Source: DAHUZL01 sp035533215 (lineage in GTDB: Bacteria; Chloroflexota; Dormibacteria; Aeolococcales; Bog-877). From it: 64,000 nt of DNA. Positions 1 to 7,836 of this stretch are shown in pieces. Position numbers and translations under genes: made by a program. The stretch lies in assembly GCA_035533215.1 (NCBI GenBank), contig DATLUG010000042.1, positions 22,964 through 86,963 of the forward strand, written 5' to 3'. A model generated the notes under the pieces. The model was not told the DNA's origin. It saw nothing but the letters and a program-made list of their open reading frames with translations, and did not search any database. Positions within the stretch are counted from its first letter, which is position 1; the number at the start of each line of letters is the position of its first letter.

Positions 1-201
1 CGGGACGAGCGCTACCGACACCGCCACGGGTCGGCCGGCCACGGCGCCGACCACCTGCTCCCGGCGCTGCTGCCGCCGACCCTGACCGTCCCGGTCGTCG
101 GCGGACGCCCGGCGCTGGGGACCTGGCAGCACGTGGTGCTCGTCGACACCAATCCCGACAACCCCGAGCGCCGGGTGCAGCTCGACCTTCTTCCCGGCTG
201 A
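1..201 (+). CDS. YjbQ/UPF0047 family protein, C-terminal part
   Basis: This is the 66-residue C-terminal end of a protein that begins before the window. The frame is open from base 1 and stops at TGA 199-201. The block GHGADHLL, then LPPTLTVPVVGGRPALGTWQ and a short beta-rich tail match the end of YjbQ (UPF0047) proteins, small single-domain enzymes with weak thiamine-phosphate synthase activity reported for some members. The GTWQ turn before the last strand is the most diagnostic piece. The N-terminal half, with the family's conserved catalytic-site residues, lies outside the window, so activity cannot be judged. The next gene starts 115 bp downstream on the same strand and need not be co-transcribed. 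Confidence 0.75.
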   Translation, partial: RDERYRHRHGSAGHGADHLLPALLPPTLTVPVVGGRPALGTWQHVVLVDTNPDNPERRVQLDLLPG

Positions 202-315
202 GCCGCCCCGGGCCCGGCGGCAGGTTTGGGAATGCGCCGGGCGGGGTAAACCTCCACCGCGGGCGTGGGTGCGCCGAGGCATCGCAGTGAGGCGTCCCGT
301 GCCTGAGGGATCGTC

Positions 316-1455
316 ATGCTGCAGCGCCGGATCGCGGTCATCGCACCCCCGTGGTACCCGATCCCGCCCCAGGGCTACGGCGGGATCGAGCTGGTGGTGG
401 GACTCCTGGTGAAGGAGCTGCGCAGCCGCGGCCACGACGTCACGCTGTTCGGGAGCGCCGGCTCCGGTCTCGCCGTGCGGCCGCTGGCGCCCGAGGGATG
501 GGATCGTGCCCTGGGCGGCCCCGACGAGCGCTGGCGTGAGGTGACCTACGCCGCCCGCCTCGCCACCGCCCTGCGCCGCGAGCGCCCCTTCGACGTCATC
601 CACGATCACACCGGTGGGGCGGGCCTGGTGGTGGCGGCGAGCGCCGGCCGCGGCCCGGTGGTGCACACCGTCCATGGACCGCTCGGCGAGCCGGCCCGCA
701 CCTTCTACGCCGCACTGCGCGGGGTGGGCCTGATCGCGATCAGCGACCATCAGCGCACCACCGGGCCGGGGCTCCCCTGGCTGGCGACGGTCCCCAATGC
801 CGTCGACCTCGGGGCCCTCCTGGAGCCCGGGGCGGTCGCCCGCGAGCCCTACCTCCTCTGTCTCGCCCGCATCTCGCCGGAGAAGGGACAGCATGTGGCG
901 ATCGCGGTCGCCCGGCGGACCGGTCGTCCGCTCGTGCTCGCCGGCAAGATCGAGCAGACCGCGGCCTCGCTGGCCTACTACGGCACCGAGATCGCGCCCC
1001 ACCTGGATGGCGTCCGCGTCCGTCATCTCACCAACGTCGCGGGTCGGGAGAAGGCCGAGCTGCTCGCCGGAGCGACCGCGCTGCTGGCGCCGGTCCAGTG
1101 GCCGGAGCCGTTCGGGCTGGCGGTGGCGGAGGCGATGGCGAGCGGGACCCCGGCCGTGGCGCTGCGGCAGGGAGCGCTGCCGGAGCTGGTCGAGGACGGG
1201 GTGTCCGGCTTCGTCTGCGACACCGTCGACCAGATGGTGGCGGCGGTGGGGGCGGCGGCGGAGCTGGACCCTGAGGCCTGCGCCCGCGCTGCGCGCCTGC
1301 GGTTCAGCCCCCGGGCGCTGGTCGAGCGCACCCTCTCGGTGTACGCCGACCAGGCGGCCGGGGCGCCGGAGGCGGCGGCGCTCGTGCGGGCGCCGGTCCA
1401 GCCGGCGGGGTCCGCCTGGGCCCTCGCCACCGGGGCGCCGCCGGCGCCCAACTGA
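316..1455 (+). CDS. Glycosyltransferase family 4 (GT-B fold)
   Basis: A 379-residue cytoplasmic glycosyltransferase. The N-terminal Rossmann domain opens with the GT4 donor/acceptor loop (PPQGYGGIELVVGLLVKEL) near residue 17. The C-terminal domain starts with YLLCLARISPEKGQ (about residue 179) and carries the EPFGLAVAEAMASGTP motif (about 263-278), the E-x7-E signature that binds the nucleotide sugar. The last 30 residues are Ala/Pro-rich and probably disordered. The ATG at 316 has a GAGGG seven bases upstream. It converges on a glycogen-debranching-type hydrolase only 7 bp away. A role in glycan or storage-polysaccharide synthesis is possible, but donor and acceptor cannot be read from sequence. 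Confidence 0.88.
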   Translation: MLQRRIAVIAPPWYPIPPQGYGGIELVVGLLVKELRSRGHDVTLFGSAGSGLAVRPLAPEGWDRALGGPDERWREVTYAARLATALRRERPFDVIHDHTGGAGLVVAASAGRGPVVHTVHGPLGEPARTFYAALRGVGLIAISDHQRTTGPGLPWLATVPNAVDLGALLEPGAVAREPYLLCLARISPEKGQHVAIAVARRTGRPLVLAGKIEQTAASLAYYGTEIAPHLDGVRVRHLTNVAGREKAELLAGATALLAPVQWPEPFGLAVAEAMASGTPAVALRQGALPELVEDGVSGFVCDTVDQMVAAVGAAAELDPEACARAARLRFSPRALVERTLSVYADQAAGAPEAAALVRAPVQPAGSAWALATGAPPAPN

Positions 1456-1462
1456 CTCCGCC

Positions 1463-3724
1463 TCAGTCCGCCTCGACCCGCCGCCACGGCGCCGACCCCC
1501 GCACGACGGTGAGATGGACGCCGTGGAGGGCGGTGCGGCAGTCGGTGCTCCCGTCCGGTCGTCGCCAGGCGTGCACCCGCAGCCGCCCGGAGCCGATCCG
1601 AACGTTCTCCAGCTCCAAGTGCGGGCACCAGGGGGGAAGCGCGGGATCCAGGTACACGACGCCCCTGGGCACGTCCGGCTCCAGCCCGAGGAGCAGGCGG
1701 ACCGCGTGGAACACGGCGCCGGCCGCCCACGCCTGGGGGGCGTTGGCGAGCGGGTAGGGGACCGGGGCATCCGCCCCGCGGCGGCTGAGGCCGGCGAAGA
1801 GCTCGGGGAGCCGGGAGCGCTCGAACCCGGTCGCCGCCCCCAGGATCCCGTCGATCAGCCGCCAGCTGTCGGCGGTGCGGCCGTAGCGGCGCAGGCCGTC
1901 GGCCGCGATCAGGGTGTCGTGGGGCCAGACCGAGCCGCGCTGATAGTCGTGGGGGTCGTAGGCGGGGTGGTCGCGGCTGAGGGTGCGCAGCCCCCACCCG
2001 GTGAAGAGGTCGGGTCGGAGCAGCCGCTCCGCGACGCGCTGGCCCCGGTCGGGGTCGAGGATGCCCATCCAGAGGCAGTGGCCGGGGTTGGAGGTCGCGG
2101 TCATCACCGGTCGCTTGGTCCCGTCCAAAGCGAAGGCCAGCTCGCCGGGGGGGTCCCGCCAGTAGGCGGCAAGGAAGCGTGCCCGCAGCTCGCGCGCCTC
2201 CCGCCGGAGCGCGCCGGCCCGGTCGGGCTCGCCCCAGGCCTCGAAGAGCTCGGCGATGTCGCGCTTGGCCCCGTAGACGTAGGCTTGCATCTCGCAGGTC
2301 CCGATCGGCGGGGGCGGAAGACCGCCCCCCTCGTCGAGGACGCCGTCGTCGGCGTCCCGCCAGCACTGGTTGCGATAGCCGCCGGGCGTCCGGCGCTGGT
2401 ACTCCTGGAAGCCGTCCTGGTCGCGGTCGCCGTGGCGGTCGATCCAGTCCAGGCAGCGCTCGGCGCTGAGCCGGAACGGCTGCAGCACCGCCGCGTCCCC
2501 CAGCCACCGGTGGGCGGCGGCCAGCAGGACCAGGAACAGCGGGGTGGCGTCGGCGGTGCCGTAGTAGGGGGTGTGGGGAATCTCGCCGAAGTGGGCCCAC
2601 TCGCCCACCCTGCGCTCGTGGCAGATCTTGCCCGGCTCGGCGTCCCTCGCCGGGTCGTCGAAGGTGGCCTGCCAGCCAGCGAGCTCCTGCAGGGTCCCGA
2701 TGGCGAAGAGGGGATGGGCCGCCATCGCCTGCAAGGACGCGATGATCGCGTCCCGCCCGAAGATCGCCACGAACCACGGGATCCCCGCCGCCGGCAGCCA
2801 GACGTCGGGGGAGAAGTCGTGGTGGAAGAGCCGGAGGGCGGCGAAGTCCTCCACCGCCTGGTCGTAGGCGAGGAGCAGGCGGGGGTCGGCCGGGTTCACC
2901 CGCGCCACCGTGCGCTGCCACCGTCGCCGCAGCCGCTCGGCACGGTCGGGCAGCGGGTGACGGAGGGGGCAGGCGCCCACCCGAGGGCGGCCGCGCAGGC
3001 TGGTGAGGCAGTCGACCTGGAGGCAGACATGCCACTCGCCGCCGGGTTCCAGCGCCACCGGGAAGCGCAGGCTGCCGTTGGCGTAGGCGGCGCCGGCGCT
3101 CTCCGGCGCGATGCGCAGGAGGCAGCGCCGGACGAACCCGTCGCGGCGGTAGCGGGTGTCGAGCTGGGCAGGCGGCCGCCACCCACTCTCCAGGCGGGTG
3201 CGGGCCTGCCACTGCTGGGTGCGCACCTCGAAGAGGTCGGCGAAGTCGGTGGCCAGTGCCACGTCCACCACCAGCGTCACCGGAGTGCCGCAGTAGCTGT
3301 GGAGGGTGAGGTCCTCGTGGAGCCGGTGCTCGCTCATGGTGCGGTCGACCGTGAGCGTCACCCGCCCGCCCCCGATGGCGTCGGTCGACAGCAGCCAGCG
3401 GGCGTGGCGGAAGGAGAGCTGGCTGTAGCCGAGGCACTCCAGGGGGCGGCCGCTGAGGAGGATCCGGTGGCCGCTCAAGAAGCGGGTGTCGTCCGAGAAC
3501 AGTCCCTCGGCGCTGGACGCATTGCCGATGGATCCGTCCGCGCCGGCGACCAGGAAGGTCGAGCCGTGGTTGATGGTGACCGACAGCGGGCCGTGGCCGA
3601 CACTGACCGGGGCCGGCTGGGGGGGGCCATGAGGAGCCGGCGCCGGGGCCACCGCTGCCGGCACCGCGCGCGGAACCAGAGGGGGCGACCGCGATGGCTG
3701 GGGGGTCTGCTTGGCGAGGCGCAC
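1463..3724 (-). CDS. Glycogen-debranching / amylo-alpha-1,6-glucosidase family glycoside hydrolase
   Basis: A 753-residue protein with the two-part layout of bacterial amylo-alpha-1,6-glucosidase-like enzymes. An N-terminal beta-sandwich domain (GDE_N_bis type, about residues 45-250) contains GLFSDDTRFLSGHRILLSG, typical of the family. An (alpha/alpha)6-barrel follows (about 290-730), with the segments PWFVAIFGRDAIIASLQ, GSVWPHDTLIAADGL and NAPQAWAAGAVF. The expected reaction is hydrolysis of alpha-1,6 branches or related alpha-glucosides. The GTG at 3724 lacks a Shine-Dalgarno sequence, and the first 40 residues are a Pro/Ala stretch, so the true start is uncertain. Members of this family often sit next to GT4 genes, as here. 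Confidence 0.85.
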   Translation of the reverse strand: MRLAKQTPQPSRSPPLVPRAVPAAVAPAPAPHGPPQPAPVSVGHGPLSVTINHGSTFLVAGADGSIGNASSAEGLFSDDTRFLSGHRILLSGRPLECLGYSQLSFRHARWLLSTDAIGGGRVTLTVDRTMSEHRLHEDLTLHSYCGTPVTLVVDVALATDFADLFEVRTQQWQARTRLESGWRPPAQLDTRYRRDGFVRRCLLRIAPESAGAAYANGSLRFPVALEPGGEWHVCLQVDCLTSLRGRPRVGACPLRHPLPDRAERLRRRWQRTVARVNPADPRLLLAYDQAVEDFAALRLFHHDFSPDVWLPAAGIPWFVAIFGRDAIIASLQAMAAHPLFAIGTLQELAGWQATFDDPARDAEPGKICHERRVGEWAHFGEIPHTPYYGTADATPLFLVLLAAAHRWLGDAAVLQPFRLSAERCLDWIDRHGDRDQDGFQEYQRRTPGGYRNQCWRDADDGVLDEGGGLPPPPIGTCEMQAYVYGAKRDIAELFEAWGEPDRAGALRREARELRARFLAAYWRDPPGELAFALDGTKRPVMTATSNPGHCLWMGILDPDRGQRVAERLLRPDLFTGWGLRTLSRDHPAYDPHDYQRGSVWPHDTLIAADGLRRYGRTADSWRLIDGILGAATGFERSRLPELFAGLSRRGADAPVPYPLANAPQAWAAGAVFHAVRLLLGLEPDVPRGVVYLDPALPPWCPHLELENVRIGSGRLRVHAWRRPDGSTDCRTALHGVHLTVVRGSAPWRRVEAD

Positions 3725-4363
3725 CGCGGGATGGTCGCACGACGGGCCGTCGGCAGGCCGCGCCGGCCCCTGGGCGTCGGGGCCACGAAGGCCAGATCGG
3801 CCAGCCTGACGGAGGCTGAACCGTGGCGCCGGTCCGCCGCCACCAGGTGCCGGGTGGCGGCACGCTGCACCGCCGGGTGGAGGGTGGCGTCGGTCGGCGG
3901 ATCGCGGCGATGGGAGCGCAGCGGCTCGATGGCGGCGGGAAGGGCGCGGACGCCTTTCCTGCCGGTGGCCACCGATCCCACCGGCACTGCGGATCCCCGC
4001 CCCGGTCTGGGGATTCTCGCCGGAGGCGGGTCCGGTCGCAGACCGGGGACGGTCTGGTGGCGACGGGGCGGCCGGGACGGGCCGATGGCGTCAGGGCGCG
4101 CCGAGCGCGCTGCGCCGCCGGCTCCGGTGGGCGACCTCGTCCGCGAGCACGAGGCGACGGTGCGGTCCGACGACGGTGCGCCACCCTTCGGCGTGCCCCC
4201 GGCGCCGGAGCCGGAGCGGATCCCGGTCCGGCCCCCAGCCGTCGCCGTCGGCCGCGCCGCCTGTCGGCCCGGCTGGGTCTGGCACCACCCCCCAGGGGTG
4301 GGCCGGTCCGCGCCGATGGGGGCGCGCGATCGGTCGCGACGGTGGCTCCGGGCGCGCCCGCGG
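3725..4363. other. Intergenic stretch without a supported gene
   Basis: About 640 bp between the hydrolase start and the promoter of the DUF5679 gene. Several long frames are open on both strands because of base composition, but all give Arg/Pro/Ala-rich products with no recognisable domain or RBS. I see no tRNA, repeat or terminator with a T tract here. Confidence 0.5.
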
Positions 4364-4392
4364 TTGCAGCGGGGGGTGCCGCCGACTACAAT
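4364..4392 (+). promoter_or_regulatory. Sigma-70-type promoter of the DUF5679 gene
   Basis: TTGCAG (4364-4369) and TACAAT (4387-4392) are separated by exactly 17 bp. The -10 box matches consensus at 5 of 6 positions, which stands out in this GC-rich sequence. Predicted transcription begins near 4399, giving a leader of about 50 nt with GGAGGGG (about 4433-4439) as ribosome binding site. Confidence 0.65.
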
Positions 4393-4447
4393 GCGGCCGT
4401 TGTCCGGAGGCCGAATTCGGCCTGAGTTGCGTCGGAGGGGTACGAAG

Positions 4448-4597
4448 ATGGCCGTGACCGGGTACTGCATGAAGTGCAAGCAGACGCGTGAGATCGCCGA
4501 CGCACAGCCGACCACGCTGAAGAACGGCAAACCGGCGACGACCGGCAAGTGCCCGGTCTGCGGCACCAAGATCTTCAAGATCGGCAAGGCGGCCTGA
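4448..4597 (+). CDS. Small two-CxxC zinc-ribbon protein, DUF5679 type
   Basis: A 49-residue basic protein with two knuckles, CMKC (residues 7-10) and CPVCG (about 36-40), separated by a Lys/Thr-rich linker; together they should bind one zinc ion. This layout and length match the DUF5679 family, often annotated as a ribosomal-protein-like or nucleic-acid-binding small protein; the role is unknown. The ATG at 4448 is preceded by GGAGGGG and a clear promoter, so the gene appears to be expressed on its own. It is too short to be called by length alone, but codon use, RBS and promoter agree. Confidence 0.85.
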   Translation: MAVTGYCMKCKQTREIADAQPTTLKNGKPATTGKCPVCGTKIFKIGKAA

Positions 4598-4799
4598 GAC
4601 CGACCCGGCCCCGAGCCCGGGCGACGGTCGGACGCACACCCGGCCGCCGCCCCGGCACCGGTGGCACCCGGGCGTCGCAGCACCCGAGCGGGGTGGTCGG
4701 GCGCTGGGGCCCACCGGCGGTGGTGGTCGCGGGCGACCGTCCGCGACCCGCGTGCCGGGGCCACCGGCGGCGGCCCGGCGCTCGGGCCGCCGCCGTCGA

Positions 4800-6182
4800 T
4801 CAGGTCGGCTGGGGCGCTCGGACGCCGCTGCCGGGACCGGGCGCGGGGACGTCAATCGGCTCCGGCACCGGGATCGGGTGGTGGAGTTCGAACACCTCCT
4901 CGTTGAAGAGGACGCGGTCGCCGTGCTCCAGCTCGCGCTGCGACATCCGGAGCGGCACCACCAGACCGATCAGCTTGAGAATGACGAAGGTCATCGCCCC
5001 GTCGTAGGCGGTGACGAAGACGAAGCCGAAGGCCTGGACCAACAGCTGGTGCGGATTGCCGCTGAAGAGCCCGGCGACGCTGACCCCGGCGCCGCGCACG
5101 CCGACGTACACGATCATGGCGGGGTTGGCGATGATTCCGACCAGCAGGCCGCCCACCGCGCCGGCCATGTAGTGGGTGTGGATCACCCCCAGGGTGTCGT
5201 CGACCTTGCGGAACGGCCACCGCCCGGCCATCGTGTTCATGGTCAGCCACGGAATCGCGGAACCGAGGAGGCCGACCAGGATGGCCCCGTAGCCATCCAC
5301 GTAGCCGGCGGCCGGGGTGATCGCCACCAGGCCGCAGATCATCCCGTTGATGGCGCCCACCATCGACAGCTTCTTGTTGAACACCATGTCGAAGGAGAAC
5401 CAGGTGAGCAGCGCCACCGCGGTGGCGAGGTTGGTATTGAGCACGGCCGCCGCGGCGTCCGCGTTGGCGAAGTAGGGGTCGCCGCCGTTGAAGCCGTTCC
5501 AGCCCAGCCACAGGATGCCCGCCCCCACCATCGCCAGCAGCATGTTGTTGGGCTTGAAGTCCTGCTGGTCCTTGACCGTGCGGGGCCCGATCACCGCCGC
5601 CCCCACGAACCCCGAGATGCCGGCGGCGACATGGATCACGTAGCCGCCGCTGTAGTCGACGACGCCCAGCCCCGCGAGCCAGCCTCCGCCCCAGAGCAGG
5701 AAGGCGTTGACGCTGTAGACCAGCACCGACCACAGCGGGACGAACAGCATCCACGCCCGGAAGTTGATCCGCCCGAAGAGGGCGCCGGCCAGGATGATGG
5801 GGGTGATGGCAGCGAACACGAACTGGAAGTACACCAGCGAGGACTGGGGGAATCGGAAGCTCGGCATGAGCCCGTGGAGGAGCGGGATCGCCGCCTGGGC
5901 GGTCTCGCCGGCCGAGCTCAGCACCGGCTGCGGGAGACCGACCACGGTCCCGATCCAGGCGTGGCCGAAGCCCATGTTGAACCCCGCCAGCACCCACACC
6001 ACCAGCACCGCCGCGAAGGCGTAGAAGGCCATCACCGCCGAGCTGACCGCCCACTTGCGCTTGACCACGCCGCCGTAGAGGACGGCCAGGCCCGGGATCG
6101 ACATCAGACCCACCAGGGTGCCTGCGGTCAGCTGCCAGGCGTTGTCGCCGGGGCTGAGGTAGGTCGGGGAGGGGATGTACAT
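4800..6182 (-). CDS. amt: Ammonium transporter (Amt family)
   Basis: A 460-residue integral membrane protein with about eleven transmembrane helices, which conducts ammonium across the cytoplasmic membrane. Family hallmarks are WLGWNGFNGGDPYFAN, and two histidine segments, VIHVAAGISGFVG and GVIHTHYMAGAVGG, that correspond to the paired pore histidines. The tail after the last helix is acidic, then Pro-rich. I chose ATG 6182 rather than longer in-frame options because AAGGAG lies 9-16 bases upstream and MYIPSPTYL leads straight into helix 1. It follows gltB-gltD on the same strand after a 202-bp gap, so uptake and GOGAT assimilation are linked. No glnK/PII gene is adjacent. Confidence 0.93.
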   Translation of the reverse strand: MYIPSPTYLSPGDNAWQLTAGTLVGLMSIPGLAVLYGGVVKRKWAVSSAVMAFYAFAAVLVVWVLAGFNMGFGHAWIGTVVGLPQPVLSSAGETAQAAIPLLHGLMPSFRFPQSSLVYFQFVFAAITPIILAGALFGRINFRAWMLFVPLWSVLVYSVNAFLLWGGGWLAGLGVVDYSGGYVIHVAAGISGFVGAAVIGPRTVKDQQDFKPNNMLLAMVGAGILWLGWNGFNGGDPYFANADAAAAVLNTNLATAVALLTWFSFDMVFNKKLSMVGAINGMICGLVAITPAAGYVDGYGAILVGLLGSAIPWLTMNTMAGRWPFRKVDDTLGVIHTHYMAGAVGGLLVGIIANPAMIVYVGVRGAGVSVAGLFSGNPHQLLVQAFGFVFVTAYDGAMTFVILKLIGLVVPLRMSQRELEHGDRVLFNEEVFELHHPIPVPEPIDVPAPGPGSGVRAPQPT

Positions 6183-6274
6183 CTCGGGCGCACTCCTTGT
6201 TCCGAAGGGGCGGGCGCCGCTGGGTGGCGCTGGCAGCAATTGTCGAGGCGATGCCGGCGCTCGTCTTGGTACAA

Positions 6275-6300
6275 GGATCACGAATTGTGGCCCGTGATCC
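6275..6300. repeat. Perfect 8-bp inverted repeat between gltD and amt
   Basis: GGATCACG (6275-6282) and CGTGATCC (6293-6300) are exact inverted copies with a 10-bp AT-richer centre. It lies about 95 bp upstream of the amt start and is not followed by a T tract on the minus strand, so it looks more like a regulator operator than a terminator. Confidence 0.45.
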
Positions 6301-6384
6301 TGGCGAAGCCACACAATTTAACGGTCCAGATCTTGTAGGTCGTGAGCCCGCGCTGTCGCCCGCCTGGCCGCCGGGCCGGGCGGC

Positions 6385-7836
6385 TCAGGCCGCCCGGCGG
6401 GCCAGGGACCGGTGGACGGCGGCCGCGACGGCGCGCCCGTCGGCGATCGCCGTGACCACCAGCGACGCGCCGCGCACGGCGTCGCCGGCGGCGAACACCC
6501 CGGGGACCCCGGTGGCGCCGCCGTCGGCGACGATGAGACCGCCGCCGGGGCCGCAGGCGAGGCCCAGCTCGGCGACCGCCCCGTCCAGCTCCGGACCCTG
6601 GAACCCGAGCGCCAGCAGGACCAGGTCTGCGGCGAGGGTGTGGTCCTGGCCCTCGACCGGGTCGAGCACCACGGCGCCCCCCGGGTGCGGTCGGGGCCGC
6701 AGCCGACGCAGACGGACGCCGCCGACCCGGCCGCCGACGCCCTCGAAGGCCACCGTCTCGACCGCGTATCGTCGACCGCCGCCCTCCTCGTGGGCGGGGC
6801 TGGTGCGCAGGATGATCGGCCAGCTCGGCCACGGGTTGCCGGGGGCCCGCTCCCGGGGGGGCTGCGGACGCAGCTCCAGCTGTTCGACCGCCGTGCAGCC
6901 TTCGCGCAGGACGTTGCCGAGGCAGTCGGCGCCGGTGTCGCCACCGCCCAGGATCACCACCCGCTTGGCGGCGGCGGTGATGGGCAGGTGGTCGCGACGT
7001 GGTGGCAGTCCGGCCACCCGGCGGTTCTGCTGGGGCAGGTAGTCCATCGCCAGGTGGATCCCGGCGAGCCCGCGCCCGGGCACGTCGAGCTCTCGGGCGC
7101 GACGCGCGCCGATGGCGAGCACCACGGCGTCGAATCGGCGGCGGAGCGTCGCCACCGGGAGCTGGGAGCCCACCCGCACCCCGCAGTGGAAGCGCACCCC
7201 CTCCCGGCGCAGCTGCAGGAGGCGACGGTCCAGCAGCGACTTGGCGAATTTGAAGTCGGGGATCCCATAGCGGAGCAGGCCCCCGGGACGGTCATCCTGC
7301 TCGTAGATCGCGACCAGGTGGCCGGCACGCGCCAGCTGTTGCGCCGCCGCCAGCCCCGCCGGCCCCGACCCCACCACCGCCACTCGCCGTCCGGTCCGGC
7401 GCGGCGGGGGCTCGGCGCCCACCCACCCCTCCAGGAAGCCGCGGTCGATGATGGCCCGCTCCACCTCCTTGATGGCGACCGGCTGGTCGTGGATGGCGAG
7501 GACGCAGGCCGCCTCGCACGGGGCCGGGCAGAGACGGCCGGTGAACTCCGGGAAGTTGTTGGTGCGGTGGAGCCGGTCGCAGGCGCTCCGCCAGTCATCG
7601 CGGGTGACCAGAGCGTTCCAGTCCGGGATGAGGTTGTGGAGGGGGCAGGCGTCGTGGCAGAAGGGGACGGCGCAGCCCATGCAGCGACTGGCCTGCTGGC
7701 GGAGCACCGGCACGGTCAGCTCGCCGTGGACCTCGGCGTAGTCGCGCAGCCGCTCCGCCACCGGGCGGTCCTGGGGCAGCACCCGGGGATGGTGCAGGAA
7801 GGCCAGCGGGTCATGGCCGCCCGAGGAGCCGGTCAC
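6385..7836 (-). CDS. gltD: Glutamate synthase (GOGAT) small subunit
   Basis: A 483-residue flavoprotein that passes NAD(P)H electrons to the large subunit. The N-terminal ferredoxin-like part has the two cysteine clusters SRCMGCAVPFCHDACPLHN (about 46-64) and LCPAPCEAACVL (about 98-109), which bind 4Fe-4S centres. Two nucleotide-binding folds follow: FAD site VAVVGSGPAGLAAAQ (about 146-160) and NAD(P)H site RVVILGGGDTGADC (about 290-303). The C-terminal FAD contact VFAAGDAVRGASLVVTAI is present. The GTG start overlaps the gltB stop as GTGA, so the two subunits are translationally coupled. Length and motifs are normal. Confidence 0.96.
   Translation of the reverse strand: MTGSSGGHDPLAFLHHPRVLPQDRPVAERLRDYAEVHGELTVPVLRQQASRCMGCAVPFCHDACPLHNLIPDWNALVTRDDWRSACDRLHRTNNFPEFTGRLCPAPCEAACVLAIHDQPVAIKEVERAIIDRGFLEGWVGAEPPPRRTGRRVAVVGSGPAGLAAAQQLARAGHLVAIYEQDDRPGGLLRYGIPDFKFAKSLLDRRLLQLRREGVRFHCGVRVGSQLPVATLRRRFDAVVLAIGARRARELDVPGRGLAGIHLAMDYLPQQNRRVAGLPPRRDHLPITAAAKRVVILGGGDTGADCLGNVLREGCTAVEQLELRPQPPRERAPGNPWPSWPIILRTSPAHEEGGGRRYAVETVAFEGVGGRVGGVRLRRLRPRPHPGGAVVLDPVEGQDHTLAADLVLLALGFQGPELDGAVAELGLACGPGGGLIVADGGATGVPGVFAAGDAVRGASLVVTAIADGRAVAAAVHRSLARRAA

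Noticed and set aside
797..4597. Very long open frame on the plus strand across the hydrolase
   Set aside because: It runs antisense to the glycogen-debranching-type gene and is Arg/Pro/Gly-rich without domains. It reaches its stop through the DUF5679 gene, whose own ATG, RBS and promoter lie inside it.
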